64,000 nucleotides of DNA, taken from positions 88,483 to 152,482 of the forward strand of contig NZ_MQUS01000015.1 of the NCBI RefSeq assembly GCF_001953885.1, written 5' to 3'. The notes below the pieces were generated by a model that searched no databases, was not told the origin of the DNA, and saw only the letters and a list, made by a program, of their open reading frames with translations. Shown here one piece after another: positions 8,343 through 16,878 of this stretch. Each line of letters begins with the position of its first letter. Position 1 is the stretch's first letter. Made by a program: the position numbers and the translations under genes. This DNA is from Streptomyces sp. IMTB 2501. GTDB lineage: Bacteria > Actinomycetota > Actinomycetes > Streptomycetales > Streptomycetaceae.

Positions 8343-9289
8343 GCCGCCTCCATCCAGATGTCGGCCAGGGATTCTTCGAGGTTGATGCGGGGCCGCCAGC
8401 CGAGCCGGTCGCGCGCGGTGCGCACATCGGCCTGCTGCCAGCTGCCGCAGCCGTCCGGGTACGGGTACGCCACCGGGGCCGCGTGGTCGGAGTCGGCGCG
8501 GGGGTGGCCGATGGCGCCGCGCAGCGGGCCGGGCGGGGCGTCGAGCTCGTGGAGGGCACCGCCGTACCCGGCCACGCGCGCGAGGACGGCGGCGGCGTCG
8601 CGGAGACGGACGGAGCGGCCGGAGCCGATGTTGATGACGCCCTGGGCGGCGGAGAGCGACGCGGCGTGCACGGCACGGGCGACATCGCGTACGTCGACGA
8701 AGTCGCGCTGGACGCCGAGGCCGCCGAGTTTGAGTTCGCCGTCGCCGGACTGCATGGCCCGCCGCATGGCCTCGGCGAGCCGGCCCAGCGGGGAGCCGGC
8801 CGGGGTGCCGGGCCCCGCCGGTGAGAAGACGCGCAGCACGACGGCGTCCAGGCCGGAGCCGAGGACCAGTTCGGTCGCGGCGAGCTTGCTGACGCCGTAC
8901 GGGCCGCCGGGGCGCGGTACGGCGTCCTCGGCGGTGGAGGAACCGGGCTGGCTCGGCCCGTACTCGGCGCTGCATCCGATCTGCACCAGGCGGGCGCCGC
9001 AGCCGCTGCGGCGCAGAGCCTCGCAGACGGTGGCGACGGCCACGGTGTTGTGCCGGGTGAGCTCGCGGGCGCCGCCGCGGATGGCGCCCGCGCAGTTGAT
9101 CACGACCCCGGGGTGCACCGCGTCGAGGAAGCGGGTGAGTGCGCCGGGGCTGCCGGTGGCGAGGTCGAAGCGGACGTCGGCGTCGTCGCCGCGGCCGAGC
9201 GCGGTCAGCTGGACGGCCGGGTCGGCGAGCAGGCGGTCGGCGACGAAGCGGCCGATGTATCCGTTGGCTCCGATCAGCAGAACCCTCAT
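8330..9289 (-). CDS. NAD-dependent epimerase/dehydratase (extended SDR)
   Basis: A 319-residue extended short-chain dehydrogenase. The Rossmann motif 'GANGYIGR' is near residue 7, and the catalytic YxxxK is 'YGVSK' near residue 144. 'RDFVDVRDVARAV' matches the substrate-side motif of nucleotide-sugar epimerases. The family interconverts or dehydrates NDP-sugars in the cytosol; UDP-GlcNAc 4-epimerase activity would suit a Pel-like locus, but sequence alone does not show it. The ATG at 9289 overlaps the previous stop as ATGA, with a GGGAG ribosome binding site, pointing to translational coupling. Next gene: spherulin-4 protein. Confidence 0.85.
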   Translation of the reverse strand: MRVLLIGANGYIGRFVADRLLADPAVQLTALGRGDDADVRFDLATGSPGALTRFLDAVHPGVVINCAGAIRGGARELTRHNTVAVATVCEALRRSGCGARLVQIGCSAEYGPSQPGSSTAEDAVPRPGGPYGVSKLAATELVLGSGLDAVVLRVFSPAGPGTPAGSPLGRLAEAMRRAMQSGDGELKLGGLGVQRDFVDVRDVARAVHAASLSAAQGVINIGSGRSVRLRDAAAVLARVAGYGGALHELDAPPGPLRGAIGHPRADSDHAAPVAYPYPDGCGSWQQADVRTARDRLGWRPRINLEESLADIWMEAACRI

Positions 9290-9750
9290 CGGGCGGCTCC
9301 CGGGGTGTGGGCACTGGCGTGACGGGCGGGGCCGGTGTGGCTGACAGGTTCCATGTGACTGGCGGGACCAGTGTGACGGGCAGCGGCGGCACGACTGATG
9401 CGGCCGCTGTGACTGACAGGACCCACGTGGCTGGCGTGATCGGTGTGACTGGCACGGGCTGCGGGACTGATGGGGCCGCTGTGCCTGGCGGGGCCCACGG
9501 GTGCGGTGGGCCAAAGGGCCCCGGTGGGCCAGGAGGCCCCGGTGGGCGAAGAGGCCCCAGTGGGCCAAGAGGCCCCGGTGGGCCAGGAGGGTGCGGTGGG
9601 TCCGCCCGCTCTCACGGTGCCGGCGGATCCGGTGAGTCCCCGGACTCCGGCTCCGGCGGTCCCGGCGGCTCCTGCGCCCACGGCTGCGGCAGCTGCGGAC
9701 GAGCCGGGGGCTCCGGGGGCTCCGGACGCTCCGGGTCGGGAGGTGGTCAT
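9286..9750 (-). CDS. Low-complexity Ala/Pro/Gly/Ser/Thr ORF in polysaccharide operon
   Basis: A 154-codon ORF that I do not recognise. In favour of it being real are a near-ideal GAAGGAG ribosome binding site before ATG 9750 and an ATGA overlap of its stop with the epimerase start. The protein would be almost entirely repeats: an Ala-rich start, a WPTGAS hexapeptide repeated about five times, then a degenerate HTGP/SHSGP-like series. There is no signal peptide or membrane segment. It could be a fast-evolving linker or spacer protein, or a repeat-expanded gap that merely stays open. Other frames over the same DNA are also open, so expression is unproven. Confidence 0.45.
   Translation of the reverse strand: MTTSRPGASGAPGAPGSSAAAAAVGAGAAGTAGAGVRGLTGSAGTVRAGGPTAPSWPTGASWPTGASSPTGASWPTGALWPTAPVGPARHSGPISPAARASHTDHASHVGPVSHSGRISRAAAARHTGPASHMEPVSHTGPARHASAHTPGAAR
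9505..9594. repeat. 18-bp minisatellite, five units
   Basis: Five tandem 18-bp units begin at 9505, 9523, 9541, 9559 and 9577, with the consensus GGTGGGCCAAGAGGCCCC. They encode the WPTGAS-type hexapeptides of the surrounding minus-strand ORF. The unit keeps the reading frame, so copy-number changes would not disrupt it. Confidence 0.8.
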
Positions 9751-9818
9751 CTGGCTTTCTCCTTCAAAAGGGGTGGTGCGACCGCCTCCGGCGGTGGTTC
9801 GGGCCGGTGGCGGAAGGT

Positions 9819-11372
9819 TCACTCGGGGGCTCCCGTGGGCGCGTGTGCCGAGGCCTGGGTGAGGGTGCGGCCGGCGTGGACCAGCAGGGCCAGCGCCGCG
9901 ACCCCACAGGCGAGGGCCGGAACGGCGGCCACGCCCCAGGCGCTCACGAGGGTCTGTACGGGGGCCGACAGGACCGCGCAGCCGGGCAGCCTCGCGGCCA
10001 GTGGCAGGGCGACGGACAGCGCCTCCGTGGCCGCCGCGGCGCCGAGCACCACGGCCGGGGCGTGCCGGTGGTGGTGCACGGTGAGCAGGCGGGCGAGCAG
10101 GAGCAGCGCGCCCAGGGCGAGGGACTGCGGGTAGGCCGCGGGCTCGTGCAGGACGGCGCCGCACACCAGGAGCAGTGCGGCGAGCGCGCCCAGGAACAGG
10201 GCGAAGGTGCCGAACAGCAACGGTTTGGCGGCGGCCGTGAAGTCCCCGAGGCCCCGGCTGCCGGCGAGCCTGCGTCGCGCGCCCGCGGCGAGCAGATGGG
10301 CGCACCAGGCGGCCGGGGCGCAGGCCAGCGTCAGGGCCAGGACGGGCGCGGTGGCGATGGGCCAGGGGCCGTCCGGGGCGCCGGTCGGCAGGGTGTCGGG
10401 GCCACCCGTCACGGCGGCCCTGAGGAGACCGTCGCCGAGGAGGGCGTACGCGAGAAGCCAGAGGGTCCACGCGCGCGTGCCGTTCGCCGTGCGCCACGCG
10501 TGTGTGCCGGTGCCGGCCGGGCCGGCCGGGCCGGCCAGGGGACCACGGCGCAGCGCGGCACGCACGGCGAGGGCGACGGCGAGGACGCCCGCGAGGGCGA
10601 CCAGGAGGCGGGGGTGGCCCTGGGTGAGGCGGAGTCCGGCCAGGGTGGCCGCGCCGAGGGCGCCGGGCAGGAGGGTGAGCAGGATCCAGTCCGCGCGGAC
10701 ACGGGGTGCGGGGAGGGGCTCGGTGCTGGGGCCTTGCTCGCCGCCCCGTGGCACGCGCGCGTACAGCTCCTCGGCGAGCGAGAAGACGTCGCGGTGGCGG
10801 AAGCGGGCGGCGGTCCGGTCGGTGACGCCCTGCGCCTCCAGCCCGGCGGCGATCTCCAAGGGGTCCACGGCCCGCTCGCACAGGTCGCGGTGCTGGTGCA
10901 GCAGCGCCTTCACAGGGTCGCCGGCTCCCCGCCGGGGTGCGGCGACGCGCCGCTTGCCCGACTCCGGACCACCCGAACACCCGTTGCCGGACAGCGAGTT
11001 GAGCGAACCCGGATCCTCCGGTTCCGCCCGGGTCAGGACGCTCGCCGCAAGCGGTACGGGGCCGGGCCGGTCAGCGACATCGGCGGGGCCACCCGCACCG
11101 GGCACGGAGCCGGACGGCACGGAAGAGCCCGCGCGACCCGACGGGGTCTCGCCGGACCAGGCCTCCTCACCACCCCAGTCGCCACCCCGGTCTCCCTCGC
11201 CCCACTCGCCCGGCCGCGGGTCCCAGGGTTCTGCTCCCCGGGGCGCCCCGGGCCGGTCCAGCCCGCCCGGCGCACCAGCCGCGCGCTCCGTGTCACCGGA
11301 AGCACCCGGCACGGCGGCCGGACCCGAGCCTTCCGGCTCCCCCGGCACCTTCCATCCGCTCAGCCCGCTCAT
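9819..11372 (-). CDS. Polytopic membrane protein of the polysaccharide-type operon
   Basis: About 517 residues. The first 140 or so are Gly/Pro/Glu-rich and disordered. A short conserved-looking soluble motif follows ('DLCERAVDPLEIAAGLEAQG', then 'TAARFRHRDVFSLAEELYAR'). After that come about eight hydrophobic segments, from 'WILLTLLPGALGAATLAG' to 'VAALALLVHAG'. No enzyme family is recognised. It occupies the place that PelG, the Pel flippase-like component, holds next to PelF in known loci, but I see no PelG signature. ATG 11372 overlaps the glycosyltransferase stop (TGATG) and follows GGAGGGGG, so the two genes are coupled. GTG 11375 is an alternative start. Confidence 0.7.
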   Translation of the reverse strand: MSGLSGWKVPGEPEGSGPAAVPGASGDTERAAGAPGGLDRPGAPRGAEPWDPRPGEWGEGDRGGDWGGEEAWSGETPSGRAGSSVPSGSVPGAGGPADVADRPGPVPLAASVLTRAEPEDPGSLNSLSGNGCSGGPESGKRRVAAPRRGAGDPVKALLHQHRDLCERAVDPLEIAAGLEAQGVTDRTAARFRHRDVFSLAEELYARVPRGGEQGPSTEPLPAPRVRADWILLTLLPGALGAATLAGLRLTQGHPRLLVALAGVLAVALAVRAALRRGPLAGPAGPAGTGTHAWRTANGTRAWTLWLLAYALLGDGLLRAAVTGGPDTLPTGAPDGPWPIATAPVLALTLACAPAAWCAHLLAAGARRRLAGSRGLGDFTAAAKPLLFGTFALFLGALAALLLVCGAVLHEPAAYPQSLALGALLLLARLLTVHHHRHAPAVVLGAAAATEALSVALPLAARLPGCAVLSAPVQTLVSAWGVAAVPALACGVAALALLVHAGRTLTQASAHAPTGAPE

Positions 11373-13078
11373 CACGCCCCCTCCGCAGCCGCCAGCGGTG
11401 TCGCGCGTACCGGTGCGGCCGTGGCCCAGCCGGGAACGGTCCGGGGCAGGACGCCCGCCGTGGGGCCGGTCCAGCGGCCGGAGACGTGGGACTCGGCGGG
11501 GACGGCGAACGGCAGAGGTGCGCCGGCCTCGTCGAGGACGACCCGGCGGACCGGACAGTGCGAGACGATCTCCAGGTAAATGTCGTGAAATGCTGCGATG
11601 TTCTGCTCGACGGTGAACAGTTCGAGCGCGCGGGCGCGCGCGGCGGCACCCAGGCGCTCACGGCGCTCGGGGTCGCGCAGCAGCGCCACACACGCCTCCG
11701 CGAGCGCCCTCGGATTGCGCGGGGGCACGACGAGGCCGGTGCCCCCGATGACCTCCACCACCGCGCCGACGTCGGTGGAGACCGTGGCCCGGCCGCAGAG
11801 CATGGCCTCGATGAGGCCGATCGGGAAGCCCTCGACCACGCTGGACAGCACGACGACCGCTCCGGCGGCGTACGCGTCGGGCAGTGTGGGAGCCTCCGGG
11901 CCGCCGATCTCCTCGAAGGAGACCGGGTTGTCGCCGACGGCGTGCACGCCCTCCGCCTCGTCCGGGAAGAGCTGTGCGGCGAGCGCCCGGCAGTGGCCGA
12001 GGTAGGCCGCTCCCTCGGGTCCCGAGGGCGCGCCGACGATCCTGAGCCGCGCGTTGGGCTCCTCCTTGCGGACCTCGGCGAAGGCGTGCAGCAGCGAGAT
12101 GAGGTCCTTGGCGGGTTCGATGCGCCCGACCCAGATCAGCGTGTCCGGTTCGGCGCGGTCCGGGGCCTCGCCGACCTCCGCGAAGCGGGCGGCGTCCATG
12201 CCCGGGTGGACGGTGCGGATCCGGGCCCGGTCGGCACCGCACCGTTCCTGCCAGCGGCGGGCGTGGGCGTTGCCGGGGGTGAGGATCTCGGCCTGCCGGT
12301 AGACCTCCGCGGCGAGCCGGCCCTGGAAGGCGCCGAGCAGCGCGCGTACGGCGGGGGCGGCTGTGTCGGGGCCGAGGGCCAGATAGTGCGAGCGGAGCGG
12401 TACGCCGTACTCGGTGACGAGCAGCGGCACGTCGGAGAAGTGGCGGGCGAGCAGCCCGGGCAGGGCGGCGGACCCTCCGGCGGCGGCGTGGCAGAGGTCG
12501 GCCGCGCCGAGGCCGTCGTCGCCGTACCAGTCGAGCGAGAGGGGGCGCAGGGCGCGTTCGAGGTGCGCGGTGACGGTGAGCAGATCGGGTACGCGCGCCT
12601 CGTGCGCCGTGCGCAGCGCGCCGGGGGCGCGGCAAGCGCGTTCGAGGGCGTGCACGGCGGCGTCCGAGCGCAGGGCGCCGACGAGTCCGCCGTACTCGCG
12701 GGCGAGTTCCGCGAGTCCGTACAGCGCGCTGCCGAAACGGTCCGGCAGATCGGCGGCCGCACCCTCGGAGGCGGCGTCGGCCCCGGTCCCGGCGCAGATC
12801 GCCCCGACGAGTTCGCCGTAGCACTCGGTGAAGCGCCGGCGCGCGCGCCGCCCGTGAGCGACCCCGTCGTCCTCGGACTTCCACAGCGGCGCCGTACGTA
12901 CCCGGTCGACGTGCGGCGGCAGCGGGACCCAGCCGTCCTCCTCCTGGCGCCGGCTGCGGCTGAGCGCGTAGATGTCGAACTCGTGCTGCTCCAGCCCGCG
13001 TACGAGCCGGTCGCACCAGAGTCCGGCGTCACCGCTCACATAAGGGTAGCCACCCTCCGTAAGCAGTCCGATGCGCAC
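11372..13078 (-). CDS. PelF-type GT4 glycosyltransferase (DUF3492)
   Basis: A 568-residue glycosyltransferase. The N-terminus 'RIGLLTEGGYPYVSGDAG' is the DUF3492 signature shared with PelF; the C-terminal half is a GT4 Rossmann domain with 'WVGRIEPAKDLISLL', 'VEGFPIGLIEAMLCG' (the EX7E motif) and 'VVEVIGGTGLVVPPRNP'. PelF uses a UDP-sugar to polymerise Pel polysaccharide at the inner face of the membrane. Compared with short PelF proteins the N-terminal domain carries an Ala-rich insertion of about 100 residues (around 90-190). The start is GTG 13078. It is the first gene of a minus-strand operon whose next gene overlaps its stop. Confidence 0.85.
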   Translation of the reverse strand: MRIGLLTEGGYPYVSGDAGLWCDRLVRGLEQHEFDIYALSRSRRQEEDGWVPLPPHVDRVRTAPLWKSEDDGVAHGRRARRRFTECYGELVGAICAGTGADAASEGAAADLPDRFGSALYGLAELAREYGGLVGALRSDAAVHALERACRAPGALRTAHEARVPDLLTVTAHLERALRPLSLDWYGDDGLGAADLCHAAAGGSAALPGLLARHFSDVPLLVTEYGVPLRSHYLALGPDTAAPAVRALLGAFQGRLAAEVYRQAEILTPGNAHARRWQERCGADRARIRTVHPGMDAARFAEVGEAPDRAEPDTLIWVGRIEPAKDLISLLHAFAEVRKEEPNARLRIVGAPSGPEGAAYLGHCRALAAQLFPDEAEGVHAVGDNPVSFEEIGGPEAPTLPDAYAAGAVVVLSSVVEGFPIGLIEAMLCGRATVSTDVGAVVEVIGGTGLVVPPRNPRALAEACVALLRDPERRERLGAAARARALELFTVEQNIAAFHDIYLEIVSHCPVRRVVLDEAGAPLPFAVPAESHVSGRWTGPTAGVLPRTVPGWATAAPVRATPLAAAEGA

Positions 13079-13105
13079 GTGTGCACCCCCGATCTCCCGT
13101 CTGGG

Positions 13106-13129
13106 GAGCCGCCGTTGTCCCGGCGGCTC
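13106..13129 (-). promoter_or_regulatory. Leader hairpin upstream of the glycosyltransferase operon
   Basis: A perfect 9-bp stem (GAGCCGCCG / CGGCGGCTC) with a 6-nt loop lies about 28 bp upstream of the operon's GTG start. It could modulate access to the ribosome binding site or transcription; no ligand class is recognisable. Confidence 0.35.
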
Positions 13130-13158
13130 GCAGCGGGACGAACGTAAGGGGACAAGGC

Positions 13159-13192
13159 GGTGGTGCGACGGACGGTTGTCCGTCGCACCACC
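13159..13192 (-). terminator. Strong hairpin after the peptide ABC operon
   Basis: A perfect 15-bp stem (GGTGGTGCGACGGAC and its complement) with a 4-nt loop lies about 90 bp beyond the stop of the last ABC transporter gene. It most likely terminates that operon before the glycosyltransferase promoter. Confidence 0.65.
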
Positions 13193-13279
13193 AAAAGGGG
13201 TGAACGGTCGTAACTTTCGCGTGCGGGTCGCGTTCGGCCGCGCTAGGGCTTCACACTGCGATCGACCAAGCACAAAACG

Positions 13280-14872
13280 TTACGCCACGGCCGGCTCCCG
13301 ACGAGCCGCACGCCGCTGGGCCGCCAGCTCCGGATCGAGTGCGGGTACGGCGGCCAGGAGCTGCCTGGTGTACGGCTCGCGTGGGCTGTCGTACACCTCG
13401 TCGGCCGGCCCGTACTCGACGATCCGGCCCCGGCGCATCACGGCGACCCGGTCGCTGACCTGCCGTACGACGGCGAGGTCATGGGCGATGAAGACCAGCG
13501 CCAGGCCGAGTTCCCGCTGGAGTTCGCCCAGCAGCTCGACCACCTGGGCCTGCGTGGTCACGTCGAGCGCGGAGACCGGCTCGTCACAGACGATGACGCG
13601 CGGTTCGGCGGCGAGGGCCCGGGCGATGCCGATGCGCTGGCGCTGGCCACCGCTGAACTCGTGCGGGTAGCGGTCGTAGTGCGCCCTGTCGAGCCCCACG
13701 CGCTCCAGCAGTTCCATGACGCGCCCCCGGATGCGCCGCTCGTCTCGTTCTCCCCGCGCGCGGAGCGGGTCGGCGATGGACTCGCCCACGCTGCGGCGGG
13801 GGTTGAGGGAGGAGACGGGGTCCTGGAAGACCATCTGGACGGCCGGGTTCACGCCGGTGTGCGGGCGGCCCGCGTAGCGGATCGCGCCGGCCGTCGGCTC
13901 CAGCAGGCCGACCAGCATCCGGCCGAGCGTGGTCTTGCCGCTGCCGCTCTCGCCGACCACGCCGAGGGTCTCGCCCCGGCGGACGGTCAGCGAGACGTCG
14001 TCCACGGCCGCGAACGCCCGCTTGCCGCGCCCGAACTCGCGCCGCAGTCCGGTGGCCTCCAGCACAGCCTCGTCGGCGGCCCGCGAGCCGGTGCGGCGTG
14101 CGTCCACGCGCGGGACTGCGTCGAGGAGTTCGCGGGTGTACGCCTCGGCGGGCGCGGCGAGGACCGTGCCGACGGGGCCGTGCTCGACGGCCCTGCCGTG
14201 CCGCATCACGAGGAGGTCGTCCACGCTCTCGGCGGCGACGCCCACGTCGTGCGTGACGAGCAGCAGGCCCATCCCGGTCTCCTCGCGCAGCGTGTGCAGC
14301 AGGTCGAGGATCTGCGCCTGGACGGTGACGTCGAGGGCGGTGGTCGGCTCGTCGGCGATCAGCAGGTCCGGCTCGCAGGCGAGCGCCATGGCGATGAGGG
14401 CGCGCTGGCGCATTCCGCCGCTGAACTCGTGCGGCCGGGACCGGGAGCGCCGTACCGCGTCCGGAATTCCAACCCGCTCCAGCACCTCCACGGCACGCGC
14501 GTGTGCGGTACGACGCGACACGCGCGTGTGCACGCGATAGACCTCGGCGATCTGGTCGCCGATCGCGTAGTACGGGTCGAGCGAGGACAGCGGGTCCTGG
14601 AAGACCATGGCTGCCTTCGCACCGCGCAGCCGCCGCAGTTCCTCGTCCTGAGCGGCCTGTACGTCCGTGCCGGCCACGTGGACCGAGCCGGTGACCCGGG
14701 CCCCCGTGTCCCGGTGCAGGCCCAGCAGGGCGCCCGCGACCGTGGACTTGCCGGAGCCGGACTCGCCGACGAGGGCCAGCGCGGCGCCCTCGGCCAGGCT
14801 GAAGGAGAGTCCGTCCACGGCCCGCAGGGAGCCGAACTCGACCGTCAGGTCGGTGACTTCGACCAGGCTCAT
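13280..14872 (-). CDS. Dual-ATPase component of peptide ABC importer (DppD-DppF fusion)
   Basis: A 530-residue protein with two complete ABC ATPase domains in one chain, as often in actinobacteria. Domain 1 (about 1-250) has Walker A 'GESGSGKST', signature 'FSGGMRQRA' and Walker B 'LLIADEPTTALD'. Domain 2 (about 275-510) has 'GESGSGKTT', 'FSGGQRQRIGIARALA' and 'VIVCDEPVSALD'. It powers the adjacent permease pair. Its ATG overlaps the DppB-type permease stop by 4 bp (ATGA). It is the last gene of a four-gene operon and is followed by a strong hairpin. All catalytic motifs look intact. Confidence 0.93.
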   Translation of the reverse strand: MSLVEVTDLTVEFGSLRAVDGLSFSLAEGAALALVGESGSGKSTVAGALLGLHRDTGARVTGSVHVAGTDVQAAQDEELRRLRGAKAAMVFQDPLSSLDPYYAIGDQIAEVYRVHTRVSRRTAHARAVEVLERVGIPDAVRRSRSRPHEFSGGMRQRALIAMALACEPDLLIADEPTTALDVTVQAQILDLLHTLREETGMGLLLVTHDVGVAAESVDDLLVMRHGRAVEHGPVGTVLAAPAEAYTRELLDAVPRVDARRTGSRAADEAVLEATGLRREFGRGKRAFAAVDDVSLTVRRGETLGVVGESGSGKTTLGRMLVGLLEPTAGAIRYAGRPHTGVNPAVQMVFQDPVSSLNPRRSVGESIADPLRARGERDERRIRGRVMELLERVGLDRAHYDRYPHEFSGGQRQRIGIARALAAEPRVIVCDEPVSALDVTTQAQVVELLGELQRELGLALVFIAHDLAVVRQVSDRVAVMRRGRIVEYGPADEVYDSPREPYTRQLLAAVPALDPELAAQRRAARREPAVA

Positions 14873-15867
14873 ACGAGCACCACCCGTCGGTCGGCCACCG
14901 CGTACAGGACGTCCGCGACGGCGTTGGCGAGGACCACGAAGAAGCCGATGACCAGGACCATGCCGACGACCACCGGCAGATCGACGACCTTCACCGCGTG
15001 CACCAGCTCCTGGCCGATGCCGGGCAGGCCGAACAGGGTCTCGGTGAGGACGGCACCACCGACGGCGGAGCCGACATTGTTGGCGTTCAGAGCGATGACG
15101 GGCGCCATGGCGCCGCGCAGGGCGTGCCGGCCGACGATGGAGCGCTCCCCGGCGCCGTACGCGCGGAAGGTGCGGATGTGGTCCTCCGCCAGGGTCTCCA
15201 GCATGGCGGCCCTGGTGAGGCGGGCGAAGGCGGCGGCCTCGATCAGCGCGAGGGAGAGCCAGGGCAGCAGCAGGTTCCAGGCCCACTGCTCGGGATCGTC
15301 CGTGAAGTTCACGTACTCCGGGAAGGGCAGCAGCTGGAGTTCGCCGCAGACGACGATCATCAGGACGAGGCCGATGACGAAGACGGGCGTGGCCGTGCCC
15401 GCGAGGGTGACGGCGGTCAGCACCCGCTCGGAGACCCGGCCGCGCCGCCACGCGGACAGGACACCGGTGCCGACGCCGAGGACCAGCCACAGCACCATGG
15501 CGCCGAGGACGAGCGACAGGCTGACGGGCAGCTTGGTCAGGATGATGTCCAGGACCTGCTGGTCGGTCTGGTACGACTGCCCCAGGCAGGGTGCCGTGCA
15601 GTGCTCCACCGAGGTGCCCGTGGAGAAGTCCTGGCCGACGAAGAGGCCCTGCAGGAAGTGCCAGTAGCGCAGGTACAGCGGGTCGCCCAGTTTCAGCTGT
15701 GCGGCGACCTGGTGCACCTGTTCCGGAGAGCAGCGCGGGCCGCAGGTGATCTGGGCGACGTTGCCGGGGGTGGCGTAGAAGACGACGTAGACGATCACCG
15801 AGATGGCGAGCAGGGTGACCACCGTGCCCACGGCCCGGCGCAGCAGGAATCCACCGAAGCCGCTCAT
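14869..15867 (-). CDS. Peptide ABC importer permease, DppB type
   Basis: A 332-residue inner-membrane permease of the DppB/OppB type. It opens with a membrane helix ('VGTVVTLLAISVIVYVVFY') followed by the long extracytoplasmic loop typical of DppB, which here contains four cysteines. The EAA-like coupling loop 'RAYGAGERSIVGRHALRGAM' is in the C-terminal half. About six membrane segments are visible. It pairs with the DppC-type protein upstream to form the channel for substrate handed over by the lipoprotein. It overlaps both neighbours by 4 bp (ATGA), so it is translationally coupled. Confidence 0.92.
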   Translation of the reverse strand: MSGFGGFLLRRAVGTVVTLLAISVIVYVVFYATPGNVAQITCGPRCSPEQVHQVAAQLKLGDPLYLRYWHFLQGLFVGQDFSTGTSVEHCTAPCLGQSYQTDQQVLDIILTKLPVSLSLVLGAMVLWLVLGVGTGVLSAWRRGRVSERVLTAVTLAGTATPVFVIGLVLMIVVCGELQLLPFPEYVNFTDDPEQWAWNLLLPWLSLALIEAAAFARLTRAAMLETLAEDHIRTFRAYGAGERSIVGRHALRGAMAPVIALNANNVGSAVGGAVLTETLFGLPGIGQELVHAVKVVDLPVVVGMVLVIGFFVVLANAVADVLYAVADRRVVLV

Positions 15868-16874
15868 GCGGTTCCCTCCTTCTCGCTCGCTGCGGGCTCC
15901 CTGCGACCGGTGCCGACGCGCAGGCGCGAGGCGGCGCGCGGGTCGAGGGCGGTGCGCACGCCGTCACCCAGGACGGTGAGGGCGAGGACGGTGACGAACA
16001 GAGCGCCGGCCGGCAGCAGCAGGTACTGCGGCGCGGCCTGGTACCAGACGTCGGCGGCGGTGAGCATCTGCCCCCAGGAGGGGGTCGGAGGCTTCACGCC
16101 CACGCCGAGGAAGGACAGGGCCGCCTCCACCGTGATGTTCGTGGGCACGAGCAGCGCCGCATAGGTGATGACGGGTGCGGCGAGTCCGGGCAGCAGTTCC
16201 CGGCGGGCGATCCGCCAGGCGCCCCAGCCGCTCAGGCGGGCCGCGGAGACGTAGTCGAGCCCCTTCAAGGAGAGGGTCTGGGCCCGCACGATCTTCGCGA
16301 CGGTGCCCCAGGCGATCAGGCCGATGACGAGGGTGACCAGGACCGGCCGCGGAAAGCCGGCGGGCACGATGGCCAGCAGTGCCAGCGACATGATCATCAA
16401 CGGCATCGAGACGATGATGTCCGTGGCCCTGCTCAACAGTTGATCAACCCATCGGTTGCCGAGCGCGGAGGCCACACCGACGGCGACACCGATGGCGACC
16501 TGCACCACCGTCGCCGCCAGGGCCACCCCCAGTGACACCCGCGCCCCGTAGACCAGCCGGGCGAACATGTCGCGTCCGGTCTGCGGTTCGACTCCCAGCC
16601 AGTGGTCGGCGCCGATGCCGCCGAAGGAGCCGACGGGCACGCCCCCGCGCGCGGAGTCGATCAGGGAGGGGTGGTACGTGGTGGGGTCCTGGCCCTCCAG
16701 CGCGGTGAGCAGCGGCGCGGCGAGCGCGACAAGGACGAGCAGCGCGACGACGGCCGCGGCGACCAGGGCGGCGCGCTGCGCACGCAGCCGCCGCCAGAAC
16801 TGACGTGCCCCCGAGACCGCCGGGACGGAGGTGTCCGCCCCGGCGGTCTCGACGGCGACAAGTGCCTCGCTCAC
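15864..16874 (-). CDS. Peptide ABC importer permease, DppC type
   Basis: A 336-residue permease with the OppC N-terminal domain pattern ('RRLRAQRAALVAAAVVALLVL') and the family segment 'HWLGVEPQTGRDMFARLVYG'. The EAA-like loop 'AARLSGWGAWRIARRELLPG' lies near residue 220, and 'AALSFLGVGVKPPTPSWGQML' follows it. About six membrane segments are expected. It forms the translocation pore with the DppB-type partner and overlaps it by 4 bp. Only 4 bp separate it from the substrate-binding lipoprotein gene upstream, so all four components should share one transcript. Confidence 0.92.
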   Translation of the reverse strand: MSEALVAVETAGADTSVPAVSGARQFWRRLRAQRAALVAAAVVALLVLVALAAPLLTALEGQDPTTYHPSLIDSARGGVPVGSFGGIGADHWLGVEPQTGRDMFARLVYGARVSLGVALAATVVQVAIGVAVGVASALGNRWVDQLLSRATDIIVSMPLMIMSLALLAIVPAGFPRPVLVTLVIGLIAWGTVAKIVRAQTLSLKGLDYVSAARLSGWGAWRIARRELLPGLAAPVITYAALLVPTNITVEAALSFLGVGVKPPTPSWGQMLTAADVWYQAAPQYLLLPAGALFVTVLALTVLGDGVRTALDPRAASRLRVGTGRREPAASEKEGTA

Positions 16875-16878
16875 GGCG

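Noticed and set aside
9139..10134. Collagen-like G-x-y plus-strand ORF across the polysaccharide operon
   Set aside because: It is antisense to three supported minus-strand genes; its Gly repeats arise from the 18-bp minisatellite read backwards.
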